A DNA stretch of 64,000 nt, taken from positions 248,001 to 312,000 of the forward strand of contig JANSLP010000006.1 of NCBI GenBank assembly GCA_029298735.1. Direction: 5' to 3'. The position numbers and the translations under genes were made by a program. The stretch is from Ophiostoma sp. CBS 140.51. Its lineage: Eukaryota > Ascomycota > Sordariomycetes > Ophiostomatales > Ophiostomataceae. The notes beneath the pieces were generated by a model. It did no database searches. It worked only from the letters and a program-made list of their open reading frames with translations, and was not told the DNA's origin. Positions 23,418-34,969 of the stretch are shown here, in pieces; within the stretch, counting starts at the first letter, position 1; every line of letters starts with the position of its first letter.

Positions 23418-24981
23418 TCACCGCTTCACCGACACTTCTGTGGTCATCTTGATGCCGCGGAAGTTGTTATCACCGCGCTGCAGTTGCTGCAACCGGCTGC
23501 CTGCGGAGCCTGTGCCGCCACCGGGCGTGCCGTTGAGACTGCTGTCGCTGTGGTTGGGGTTGACGTTTCCATTTCCAATTACAGTCTTGTTGCTTACACC
23601 AGGCACGTGGTACAGGATGTTCTCCTGGCTGCCGGTGGCTTCATTGTGGCGGTAGACCGAGACGGAGTTGATGCCTTCGCTCTTGGGATCGCTGGCGAGG
23701 CTGCCACCACGGTCGCTGTCCCGCTCATCCATTTCAAACCCCGTGTCGTCAATGACGGTGTCTCCGTTACCACGGCGGATCTGAGAGCGGTTGCCACCGC
23801 CACGGGTGCCGTTGCCGTAGGTGCCGCCAATTGTGCGAAGGTGAGACGGGTTGTTGTTGTTGCTGCCGTAGGCGTAATAGGTGTGGTCCTGGGTGGAGTC
23901 CATGCCTAGGACCTTGGAGACGAGCGGCTTCATCATGGGGATGGAGCCGGCAATGATACCGAGCGAGCCGTACAAGAAGCCGAAGAAGACGAGACTGAAC
24001 GTGCTGTTTAAAGGAACGAAAGTTCACACCGGTTAGCCACAGATCCATATCGGGAGCCTACAAAAGTAGAAAAAAAAACCCAAAAAAACCCAAGCACAAT
24101 GGCGAGTAGTCACTTACTAAGTCTCATCCGTGGTGATCGTGTAGGTTTCTTGGTAAACGGTTTTGACAATGTCCATGGCGACGGCACTGATTGCGTTAGA
24201 AAAAGGATAAAAATTTTCAGAGAACGAACGAGGACGACAGAACATACAGATAACCAAGACTCAAGACACCAATAAGGTACAGACGGGTCGTCTTCTTCAT
24301 GTTAAGACCCCAGATAATGGGCACCGGGATAACGGCCAGAGCCACATCGGTAATGATGTTGCAGCTCGTGTTGACGAGACCGAAGGCGACAATCGTGTTG
24401 AGTGAGGCGCACTTGGCGTTGATCGTGGTGTCCCAGTTACCGGAAATGGGCTTGCAGTTGAGGAAAAAGAATAGGACGGCGACCAGCTCATAGGCAATGG
24501 TGAGACCGACGATGAACCAGAGGGCAATGGTGTACCAGCGGTTCTTGCAGAGACGCAGCAGGTTGGCGGCAATGGACAGCTTGATAAACATGGTACCTAT
24601 AGCAATTTCAATCACATTGCCCCAGAAACTGGCATGATTAAATACTCGTAAATCTTCGGCGTCTATAGTGGCTTGGTGTCGTCCAAGGCCGTGCCTGGAT
24701 TGTACGAGGATTGCTACCCAGCCTCCAAATTGACATAACTGTGTAGATGTTAGGAGGTGAAAGAGACAGCGAGCGTAGCGAGAACCTAAAAAACGTACCA
24801 TGGCGATAATCATGAGAATGTCGTCAGCACCAAACGAGTGGGTGACGAATCCGCGGACGTAGACACGAAGAGTAACGATGATGAGGGAGATGACAAAAAA
24901 GGTCGTTAGCACACCGAGAATCACCGGCAGGCGACTCTCGGCGGCGAACTCGGCCGTGTAGGTGACGGGAGTGGTCGACAT
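23418..24981 (-). CDS. Rhodopsin-domain 7TM protein, PTH11/SAT4-like (442 aa, four exons)
   Basis: This is an integral membrane protein of the large fungal rhodopsin-domain family, which includes PTH11-like putative receptors. Exons are 24799-24981, 24248-24738, 24118-24186 (only 69 nt) and 23418-24003. Introns of 60, 61 and 114 nt all start GTACGT, GTATGT or GTAAGT, and the phases join correctly. Hydrophobic helices begin at about residue 19 (VILGVLTTFFVISL) and continue through the family blocks FGADD, LGRHQATI, FIKLSIAANLLRLC, CKPISGNW and DVALAVIPVPIIWGL. The cytoplasmic tail of roughly 150 residues is hydrophilic and Gly/Asn/Ser-rich with repeated acidic and basic patches. No CFEM domain is seen at the N-terminus. 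Ligand and signalling partner are unknown. Confidence 0.85.
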
Positions 24982-27435
24982 GGTGACGATGGTGGCCCTG
25001 ACGGCCGGCGATGTTCACGGAAGACTATCGTCTATGTCGCTGTAAATATTGTCGTGGAAGTTGGTATTGGGAGTTGTCGTCGAGATCAATGCTGTCGTCT
25101 GTGTCGATCAAGTACCGGGAGACTGCAACACTGCGACGCTGCAACGCTGAGGGCAGGGAAAGAAGCAAAGATCGTCGAAAAAAGGTTCAAGGGAATGGGT
25201 GGAGGAGTGAACGGTGGCCGGGACCCGGAACCTATATACAAGACATGGCAGGTAGAGAAGCAGAGGAAACAGAGGAAGAGAAGTGAGTACTGTGAAAGAG
25301 TGAGAGAAGGCTTGTATCGGGAAGGGGTCGACAGGGCGGACAAGTCTCGACAAGGTTGACAGGGGTCTGATGAAAACAAAAAATGAACCAAAAAGACAAC
25401 CAAAGTAAAAGTTATGGAGAATGGGGCTGAAAAAGAGCAACAGAGATGGTGCAGATGGTACAAGGTTTACGAAATCGGGACGAAAAGGGCAAGAAAAGCA
25501 TGAACTGGTACGAAAAGTACGACAGTCGATGCAGAGAAAAAGAAGAGAAAAAGAAGAACATGCAGAAAACCGTCGAATAGTCCAAGACTTGGTCGGGGTG
25601 GGATGTGTAAAGACGGGGGGCAAAAAAAGGGAACGAAAGAAACTAAAACTGATAGCGAGACCCGGCCCCGTCAATTTCCCTCCCTTTCTCTTTCAAGTCG
25701 TATGTTGGCTCGTTGGAACGAGGTTGCCCCCTGAAGAAGCAAAAATGCACTATAAACGTGCAACAGACAGAGCCCCATCCAACTCATCCCAGGTTTTTTT
25801 GTTGGCCTGGCTGACACTGTTGGCAAAGCATATTGCCATTTGCCATCCTGCCCGTGGCCTTTCTTCTTCTTTTTCTTTCTTTTCAGTGTCTTCTTTTCTG
25901 TGCCTCTTCTTCATTTTGTCTCTGGACACGCCATCGACGTGACTTCGTGCAACAGGGCCGGTGGAGTCGAGAAGTTCTTAGCAGACTTTAGCAACCCCAG
26001 CAAACTCCACACATCGTACGGATGTAGGCTGGGTGGCCGGGGATAGGAAAAAACAAAGACAAAAGACATGACCAAGGTCCAGAGAAAATCGTCGTCTGTT
26101 CGCTGAGCCAAGATATGAGGGGAGGCAGTGATTGCGGAGTTGTGGCCCGGAGAAGACCAGGGAAGGATGATCTTTCGAGAAGATGCCCAAACACAGTCAG
26201 GGGCTCATGCTGTCGATGGCCCAAAAGGGAAGCAAAATAAGTGCAGCCGTAGAAAAGCAGAGAAGGACACGAGAAAAACAAGATCAAAAGGTAAGATAAA
26301 AGTAAGAAAGTTCAGAAGATCGTCGTCGTTCGACGGTTCGTGCGTCCCAGCCAATTGTCCCAATTGAGATACTTGCATGCATCGACCATCCCTGGACCGT
26401 GTTGTTGCACTGGGAACAGGGAGTTTCCATTGTGCTGGGAAAAAGAAAACACGTCGCTTGGGAATAACTGGAATACAAGTTACAAAAACCCAGGAAACAG
26501 GAGATCAACATGGAGCAAAGAAGGAATAAAGATGGCCCCCAATAAATCCACACACAGGTCACAATTGACAGGAAGGAACACCTGGGATCCATACAGATTA
26601 CGGAAGACAGGCAGATGTGCAGATTGACAGCAGGGCAGGAACGCAGGTACAGGGCCGGCGGCACCTGCCACTGGCAGCAATATCCCACTGCAAATGCAAC
26701 TGTCACGGCAGGGGCAGCCCACTGTGCAAAAAATGACAAAATGCGACAGGGCAATCGCCACGAGTGAAGGAGCGCATCGAAAACCGATGGATGACACTCG
26801 ACGTGGAAAGGGGAAGGAACGACAGAGGCACACAGGCAAAAAAGCACAGGAACGAGATGGTCGGCAGGGTTTTCCCGGCAGGCAAGCCCCGTTCCGAGTG
26901 CGTAGGGTTGAGTGGGGCGCCCATCACGGAGAGGAAAGAGGCTGCGAGTCTTGAATCTCCAGCGTCACAAACGGTTGCAATACGACGTGTTGCTGGAGTA
27001 CCTGGCGCAGCGAAAAACACCAAACCGCCTGAAGGAAATAAAAAGGCCACTGTGGGTTGGAGTCGAAACGAGTCGATCTTGGTGCTGACAAGATTGCGCA
27101 TCTTTCCGGCCCAATGAACGAATTCCGGAGCAAAATGGCAAGCTGGCTCCGCACCGTTGTAACGCTGAAAGGAGAAAAGTGGGAGAAATCTGACAATGGT
27201 AACCCAACTCCCAGGAACACAGAGGAGCTTTAGTGGTAGCCCTATGGATGTTTTTCTGCAACAACATAGAAAGAGGACAGAAATCGTCAACTTCGTAGGG
27301 CTCCTTTTCCAATAGCCCGAATGAAATAGAAAATATCATATCATGATGAATGGGCTGGGCAGATTGGTTGAAATAATGTTGATGGACCTACGAAAAACGC
27401 TCGAGCATTGCTTGTCGATCCTTGGCTTTTCTTTG

Positions 27436-27436
<1 letters not shown>

Positions 27437-27474
<38 letters not shown>
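27437..27474. repeat. TCTG tetranucleotide microsatellite, nine full copies
   Basis: TCTG is repeated without interruption from 27437 to 27472, followed by TC and one variant TCCG. Length polymorphism between strains is likely. Frames crossing it encode only artificial RQTD-type repeats. Confidence 0.95.
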
Positions 27475-30220
27475 CGTGAGGCGTTCGACTAATGCTCGCG
27501 GCAAGCACGGAAGCCGACGTAGTCTGTTGGTTTGTGGTTGGTGAACTCCCGATTGTCTCTCGAACTCGGCCGAGCTCAGCTTCGTCCAAATCAGAAAAGG
27601 GGTAAATTGGAGAATTCTTGGAGAACACAGCGAACAGACAAAGAAAAATGGCACTCAAAGAAAAAACAAGACGAGGGCACAGACTCTTGCCGTGCCGCAG
27701 CCCGCGCGCCGCGTACTGTGGCGTTTTCCTCGCTCGTGAACCTACGACAATTTGAGTGTAGTCCGGGTCGACGACACCCGCCGCTTTGGCTTGCTTGATT
27801 GCTCAATTGGACAAATTGGTTGGCACACACCACCTGAAAGCTCCGAAACGCTTGACAAAAAACGGTGCTGCGCCGGCGCTACTTTCCCTAGCTGCGTTGG
27901 TGGGAAACAAAAACTTCAGGAGGGTAAGGGGAGCAAATTGGGGACTGCGAACAGATGGTTCGGTTTTGGTGGCTCTTTTGGCGGCCGCTGTTTGCCCGTT
28001 TTTGCAGGGAGCCAGGGGTTTGGATTAGCTTGAGACGGAGCCAGACAGCAGACACTCTGTGAGACTTTAGCTTTGCCTGGGCAAGCTGGGTTTGCCTTGC
28101 CAAAATACACGTACTATATTTGTAAGCGTGACTCGGCTTTTCTTTTGTGTCTCGTTTTGCGCTGTTTCGCAAAGCACATAATAAATGCGGTAGGAAGAGA
28201 AAACCTGTCATGGCAGAGAAACCAAGCGCATACTGTGTACACAATAACAAAAAAGCAGCTTTTCAGATTAGAAGCACAGCCAGTCAAAGGCAATCTCGTT
28301 AAAGATCAAGATGGACGCTCAAGAGACAAAAGCGAAATGAAGCTAGGAGCACAAAAACAACCTCACAAGGCAACAAGAAACCTTTCAAGAAACCCTCCAA
28401 GCAGAAGCCAAGACGGAAGTCAGGCACCACCCACGAATCATATTCCCCATTTGGATTAGAAAGGTTTGCGGAGGGCTGAACGAAGCATCCAAACGCTCGT
28501 ATTTTTGCTTGTCTGTCCATCAACGGCCTCAGACTGAGACATACATGTCGTCCAGTAGCCTTTGAAGACAAAAAGAACAGTCATAGAAATACTTGTTGGA
28601 GAGAAAACGTTGGAGTGCATGGGGGCAAAACGGAGAAGCGAAAAACAACACATTTTAAGTCTCATGCAGGGGTCGGTCCAGCAGTGTCCAGCAGTCCAGG
28701 TCTCCCTCGAGGCTCTCTTTGCTTTCGCACTCCTGTCTCCCATACACTTTGTTGTTTTTGAGGCGCACCAAGCTAACGGCCTGGGCGAATCCTGCGCTAG
28801 GTCGAGGGAACCATATCGCGGCCTTTGCACTCAACGGACAAAACACCTCCTGTGCTATTTCCAACCGTTGACCTGATTCTCCGTTTCTGCTCAGAAATTC
28901 TCCATCGGTAATGCCTCTGCACTCGGGGACTCTGATAAATTTCTTTCACCCTGTCCTCTCGCTTGCAAGCATGTCTTCTTGGTTTTCGCCAGGGGTCCCC
29001 TCAAATACACTATCTCGACGCTATCAGTTACACCACCTAGCGATGATTCAGTTACCGTAATGGGCACAATCAAAATATTCAGGTCTCTTGTGTCTGAACT
29101 TTCTACCAACTCCATCATCTCGGGAAGAATAAGTGTCTTAACTTTCTTTGCACGACTTGGCGATATCTTCAACGGCTACACATCAAAAGGCAAGTGGATG
29201 AAAAGGGGTCGTTCCCGGAGAGCGGAAGGTTTCCAAGCGAGGGGCAGGGAAATTCCCGACGATGGCGTCGAGCTTGAATTGCTTTGCTTTTGCGTCTATG
29301 CATCCTTTTCTTTTTCTGTTGTCTCTTGGTTTTTGTGTTCATGAATCTGTCCAATTAATTTGCATCCTTTTGCTGCAGCCAAGGACAATATGCAACCCTT
29401 AGGATTTCTTCCTCTCAACCTGCTTCCTTGAACGTTTGAGAACGGCAAGCCACCACACCCTCTGGATTTGCATTGTGTAATTTTCCTCACAAAAGAGAGA
29501 GGCCAAACGCAGAACAGAGAAAAGGAGGGAGTGGGGGGCATGGCCTTGGTTGGCCAAACGTGACGCGGCCCTGGTGATTATTAGGACGAAAGAAGATGCT
29601 GCCATATCTCGAGATCCATATATTCCTCTTCTTTTTGTACCGAGACCGAGCTCCCAGAAGAAACTTCATACCATTTATTCCTTCGTGCAACTTCTGGGAC
29701 GAAAGATATCGAATTTCGCGGCTCTTCATCCATCGTTCCCCTGGCCAAGTCAGACTTGCCTTCCAACAGTCTAGACCCTTTTCTTGACTTTCGTCCGCCC
29801 ACGACATACAACGTTCCGCGGAGGACTTGTACAGCAAGAGCCGCTCTGGCAGAGAATACAATTGGAAAAATCCAGGAAGAAGAAGAAATAGGCCCCCCAA
29901 ACGTGAGTGGACACAATCCTCCGTGCCTCGTTTGATGCCCTCGACGCCTCCAAATCCTGGGTCCATCCACGGTGAAAGTTGAGACCGAACAAAGTTAGCT
30001 TGCTTGCTTCCAAATATATTATCCATCAAGCACCACGCAAGACTTGACTTAACTGAACAGACAAGACATGATAGAAAAGACACACACAACAGGCAAAATA
30101 TATGAGACCCTTGGCTCCAGACCTCCATCTTCATGCCAACAGGAAGGAAAAAGAAAAGAGAACTTCTTTATCAAAATATCGACCCATGGAGGACAAGGGA
30201 GGGTCTCTGGCGGAGCCATG

Positions 30221-30248
30221 GAGGACCCATGTAGGACCCATGTAGGAT
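30221..30248. repeat. Tandem GGACCCATGTA repeat
   Basis: Two complete copies of the 11-mer GGACCCATGTA are followed by a partial third. Related CCATGGAGGAC words lie just before it (from about 30182). Non-coding. Confidence 0.7.
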
Positions 30249-33200
30249 TTCTTGTTTGACATGCAGCAGTCCAATGCACAACTTCTGCATAATGTATGTG
30301 TGGTTGTGTGGAGCGTACTCCGTACTCCTGGCCAGGTTCTTCGGAACTTTCCATACTGGGTAACAAACGTTCCAGACTCATTGATCAGCACGGAAGCCAA
30401 CGAGTTGCGAAGAAAAAGGGGCATGATACCAGCTCGTTGATATCTGTCATTGAACTTGAAATAGTACGCAATCCTTGTTTGGTTCATTTTCTTCATTCGA
30501 TTTTTTCATCGACACAGCAATATCCGCCCTTTTTCATGACTTTGGACAATATCCCAAATGTTGCGGGCACGCACAGGCTCACAAAAAGCATGGCAGATAG
30601 GGGATTATAGGCAGGCGATGTGAGAGCAAGTGCTCATCCAAATCTTGGACACGATGTTCTTAACGGAAGCCGTCCCTGCCACCCATATACAAGATTCTCG
30701 GCATATTCTCCAGGACAATCACTACCATACCGGCCCCCAGTATCACCAATCACGAGGGAGTTGGCCGTGGACACGCTGCCAAAGTCGCAAAAAAGGAGTA
30801 GAGAGGAACGGGTGGCGCGGTAAGACGACCGACTTTGATCCTACCATTGCAATCGCCATCGTCACCTGCACGAATTTGCCTGTCATTCCTGTTCATCACC
30901 AGCGTCGCGCACAGCCTCTAACCTTAAAAGGTTTGCCTCCCAAAATAAAGATTGCTGATTGAGCCAGGACATTGCATTTGCATATGGGACGATCAAGCGA
31001 CCGTGCCCAGATCTTCAACAAGAAGCCCAGCTCAAAGTCAAAGATTTTGTAGCTCAGTGTCGACAATCTCAGGCTTCCGTTTTGTGTAGCCCGACGACTA
31101 TCGTGCGGCTACCGCTCTAGCAAAGGCAATTGCAGTATCGTAGCAGAACGGTGTGCGCTAGTCGGGCTATATGAGTGCCATTGCCCGCCCATGACGACTG
31201 TGATAACATATGGTCAATATTTAAGCTGTTGCAAAGACGCAACATCGTGTCCACACACTCCTCTTCGAAGATTGGTGTCGTCGTTGGTGCATGACGATAA
31301 GAGCAAAGCCGGAGACAATGCACCGTGAAGCCACCGGGCTTGCCGATATTTTGGAGGTCAAGTGCCGGCAGCAATCTCAATATCGCGTGATGCATCGATA
31401 TAGAAGAAACATATTTTTCTAATAACTGTACACATAATGTCAGTGCTGCTGTTTCCTATATTTTGTCCCCGAATCTCACCTTCTAAAAGGCCGTTTTGGC
31501 TCCTGTCGGAGTGTCAGAGTCGCAACTCGCGAGCTTGGCGGTGGCCCGGGCTTTTTTGGTGGTTTTTGTTGTTGTCTCATACCCACTCTCGCAGGAAAAA
31601 ACGTGGCTCCTTCGCTGATCACCGCAGCATTCCCGGCGGTACTCCTTGAGATCATGCCATCCCTACCGTAAATTGCCACGTGGTCATGCGTGTTTTCGGC
31701 GGGATGACGAACAGGGCAATGCTCCTTCAAAGGGCCGTCGGAGGTGGAGATGGAGGAGGAGACGTGGTAGCAGCGCAGGTTGGGATAGATTAGGAAGAAA
31801 TGAGACACGGGCCCGTTTATATGAGGCTTTCTATGTATGGAGTAGCTGTTGCATGTGTGAAGATGGAAAAACGAATATGAGTGCAAAGAGAGGGGTGGAA
31901 AAGAAAGAAAAAGAAACAACGAGAGAGAGCTTCAAAGGGACAGGGCAGCGTGCTAAATTATGCGACATAAATGCTGTCCTGTCGTGACAGGAGATTCTCG
32001 ACAGATAAGCCACAAACAATGGCCAACATTTTATCCTTGCCTCTTTCTGCCTGTCCACGGCGGAGAACATCACGGAGCTTGGCACGGTCTTTCACCGATA
32101 CCTACATCCACAGTCCAGTCCCAAAAGAGTTAATCAACGGCTTTCCGCCGTCGCCGGCGCTCGTGTTATCTCCGTTTAATTCGGGGTAAAGACCCGTGTA
32201 GCCATGTGCAACATTAATACGGAGAACAGACAAAGTGCAAAGCAAAATGACAAAGCACGCCATTTTTCAATGCACGAACTGCCAGGTTTTCTCGTAACTC
32301 GCACGATGCTAAGTAAACGAAAGAGGGGGATAAGACGAAAGTAGCAACAGCAACAGGGCGTTTTGGCTCATTAGTGGGCCAAGGACGCTGATCCACAGGG
32401 TCTTCCTGCCTCTTTCAACTGGCCAAACCGTGGTGGTCGGCATCCCGACGCGCCGACGTACCGACCGGCCGCCAAGTTTGCCGTGCCGTGTGGGAGAAGA
32501 AGGAAGGAGCTGTACCTTTTGCAATCCTTCTGTTATGGTATCCCTGCTCAGTGCCCAGAATAGAAACCTCGATGACTCCCCAGTGAGGCACATAAGAGGA
32601 AAAAAGGACCTCGAAAAGGATTGATGACCAATACAGTTCCCACTCGACTGTGGCTTGAAAGCCCCAAGGACGGCTCGACGACAGCCCACCGACGTCATGC
32701 TTACTTTCACGGCGATATACAGAGGGCACACGGTAGCCTTGGGGTTCTTGAGAAGCCTTGCTCTGTGTTTCGCGGGGGAGGGGGAGGAACAAATCGTCAC
32801 ATGAGGCTAGCGGAACGTCCAACGAGAGCCTTTTGGCGGTTGTGAATGCGATTGGCCCGCGCGCATCGGTGCCAGCTGCTTGGCCGTCCGCCGTGCCTGG
32901 CGGGCGATCGAGAAGTGAGGCCAACAAGCGAAGATGCAGGGGTAAAAGCTTCTTTGACGCGCTTGACACTGTCGACAGTCAATTGTCGGTCAACCTGGCG
33001 CCGACTGAAATCACATGGCAGGGCTCAACAGGATTCTTTGCGAGGATGTAATTGAGAACCTTTGTGGATTAAAGATAGCCGTGACGTAGGCTGACAAAAA
33101 AACTGTAATCCATTTCTCTGAATTATCGCTAAATGGAGAAGAAAATGGGACCAGTCCTATGTCCGACGTGTTACCCCCGAGAGATCTTCACTCTGACGAT

Positions 33201-33853
33201 TCCTGGAGGCGCCCGTTCGCGCTGTCGATCGTTCCGTGATGGGTCTTGGTGAGACGGCGCAGGAACGTGCGAAATGTCGAGACAGCCGTCTTCAAGTGAA
33301 CGGGATGACAGCTTACATGGTCTATCGACGTAACAAGGATGAAAATTGAACTCTATTGTGAATTGTCCTGTTTCTGACAGTCCGTGTTTATCGGCGGAAG
33401 TTTAGGAACGAAACAGCGATGAAGAAGCGACAAGCAGCGAACAGTCGGTTGGATTGTGCCGCCAAGGTGCTGATCCAAACAAGGGCCAGCCAGCAAAACG
33501 GGCAACCAACAGCAAACAAAGGGAAATCCTGCGCGGGGAAAGCATACAGCTCGAGCCACACTTTAACGACTTTGGCGACTTTGGCGACTTTGCGACAAGG
33601 TAAAGCAGCTGCACGGCAGAACCCTCTATGTTCACAGCCACCAGGCTGCCGTCCATGTTGTTTCCGTTTCTTGTAAAGTTCGAGCTCGTTCGTAAATAGA
33701 TAAATAAGCTCGCAGCTCCCACCCTTTTGAGTTTCGAAAAAGCTTAAATCATTCACATCATCAACCACTCCAACAATCACTCCAATCACCTCAACGCACT
33801 TTCCTCACAAGCAATACCTTTTACCACCCCCTTTTAAACCCACCAATATCAAA

Positions 33854-34375
33854 ATGTCTTCCTCGGCCGATATCGAGCCCCGTCTGGTCGTCACCGCTCA
33901 CGACCAGGACGGCAAATCTGTCTTTACTTCTGATGGCCCCGCCGGCCTCTTCCACCCTTTTGGCCCCGACTCCTCGTCGTTTGCCCTCTTCGACACCCGC
34001 CCCTCTGTCCCTGTCAACAACCAGGTTGCCGTTGCAGAGGACAAGAAGCAGGGTCTGCCCCGCTGCCCGCCTGGTGGAGTTCTGTTCAGCATCACCAACC
34101 TGAAGCCTGGTGACAAGGCCCCCATGCACCGCACAGAGAGCATCGACTACGCGGTTGTCATCTCGGGCGAGATCGTCCTTGGCCTCGACAACGGCGAGGA
34201 GAAGCTGCTGCGTGCCGGCGACTACCTGATCCAGGGCGGCGCCAACCACACTTGGGACAACCGTGGCACCGAGACCTGTCGCATCATGTTTGTCATGGTC
34301 AGCGCCGACAAGGTCAAGCTTGCGGACGGCACCGAGCTGGCCGCTACCGTTCTGGGCCCGAAGCCGCCGCAGTAA
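33854..34375 (+). CDS. Single-domain cupin protein (173 aa)
   Basis: This is a small soluble beta-barrel protein of the cupin_2 type. The first cupin motif is seen around residues 86-106, GDKAPMHRTES...ISGE, where the usual HxH pair is reduced to His92 followed by R-T. Glu95 and Glu106 are retained. The second motif is at 122-136, GDYLIQGGANHTWDN, with His132 kept and the usual Pro of PxG replaced. One ligand of the usual metal site is therefore missing or shifted, and metal binding is uncertain. No signal peptide is seen. The ATG at 33854 follows an A/C-rich leader with CAATATCAAA just before it. It is one exon. Substrate and pathway are unknown; neighbours give no hint. Confidence 0.85.
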   Translation: MSSSADIEPRLVVTAHDQDGKSVFTSDGPAGLFHPFGPDSSSFALFDTRPSVPVNNQVAVAEDKKQGLPRCPPGGVLFSITNLKPGDKAPMHRTESIDYAVVISGEIVLGLDNGEEKLLRAGDYLIQGGANHTWDNRGTETCRIMFVMVSADKVKLADGTELAATVLGPKPPQ

Positions 34376-34969
34376 GTGCGGGGCAAGCCCAAACGAGGAG
34401 GAAACAGAGAGTAACGTTTTTGCGAGAGATCGAGATCATAGAGGAGGAATATCATTGCATCTGAGCTAGCGGGAGTATATACATAGCTTCATAGCAGTTT
34501 GAACTAGCATTTTTGACAGAAATTGAGTAGTGTGCAAATAATGTTGAAGAATTTGAGAAGTTGGTTGTTTTCAACTCGGGACTTTTAAACCCTGAACGTG
34601 CCTAAAGCTGAGAAGCTTAAATGCTGCCGAGACCGCTAGACTTGGCACATTTTCCCTTGTTGTTCCTGGCACGTGTGGTATCACATGACTGCACCTTATC
34701 CACGATCCTGCGTCATTTTATGTGGGGCCCTCGATCTCGAGACAGAGACGGATTCTCTCCATTGTTTCTTTTCTTTCTGTTCAATGCTTGCGCAGCCATT
34801 TCACGACATTTTCACTCAACAACTTCTAACATCCGCACGACAGCTATATAGACTACCACATACCACATCCCCCTATATCTTTTCAACGAACGAAAACCCC
34901 GACTCGATACACATCTGCGCCTTAATACAGCTTGCGCGTCGAAGGCAACCACACCAAAAACACATAAAA
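34376..34969. promoter_or_regulatory. Intergenic region and promoter of the WW-domain gene
   Basis: It holds the cupin 3' end and the WW-gene promoter. A CACGTG E-box is at 34670-34675 and a TATATA at 34845-34850, about 120 bases before the ATG at 34970. The leader from about 34850 is rich in A and C. Confidence 0.45.

Larger units (their letters stand above)
24982..33853. other. Gene desert of 8.9 kb
   Basis: No gene can be supported. The first part (25150-25660) is purine-rich on +, that is CT-rich on the strand of the 7TM gene, and contains a TATATA at 25233-25238 about 250 bases upstream of its ATG. A TCTG microsatellite sits at 27437-27474 and a small tandem repeat at 30221-30248. Frames at 28891-29172 (-), 31117-31395 (-) and 32415-32969 (-) look slightly protein-like but have no recognisable domain and no convincing splice partners. 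They may be decayed genes or chance. The segment 33380-33853 should contain the cupin gene promoter. Confidence 0.45.

Noticed and set aside
23388..23909. 173-codon + frame over the last exon of the 7TM gene
   Set aside because: Antisense shadow produced by the codon bias of the real exon; Val/Ala-rich and without motif.
27341..27658. Frames encoding RQTD-type repeats
   Set aside because: They are direct translations of the TCTG microsatellite.
32415..32969. 184-codon minus-strand frame in the gene desert
   Set aside because: No recognisable domain, no splice partners, and overlapping frames of similar quality on the + strand. Kept only as a possible relic in the findings.
34673..34969. Upstream in-frame extension of the WW-domain protein
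   Set aside because: The 99 extra codons read as leader sequence, contain the TATA-like element and E-box, and the ATG at 34970 has the better start context.
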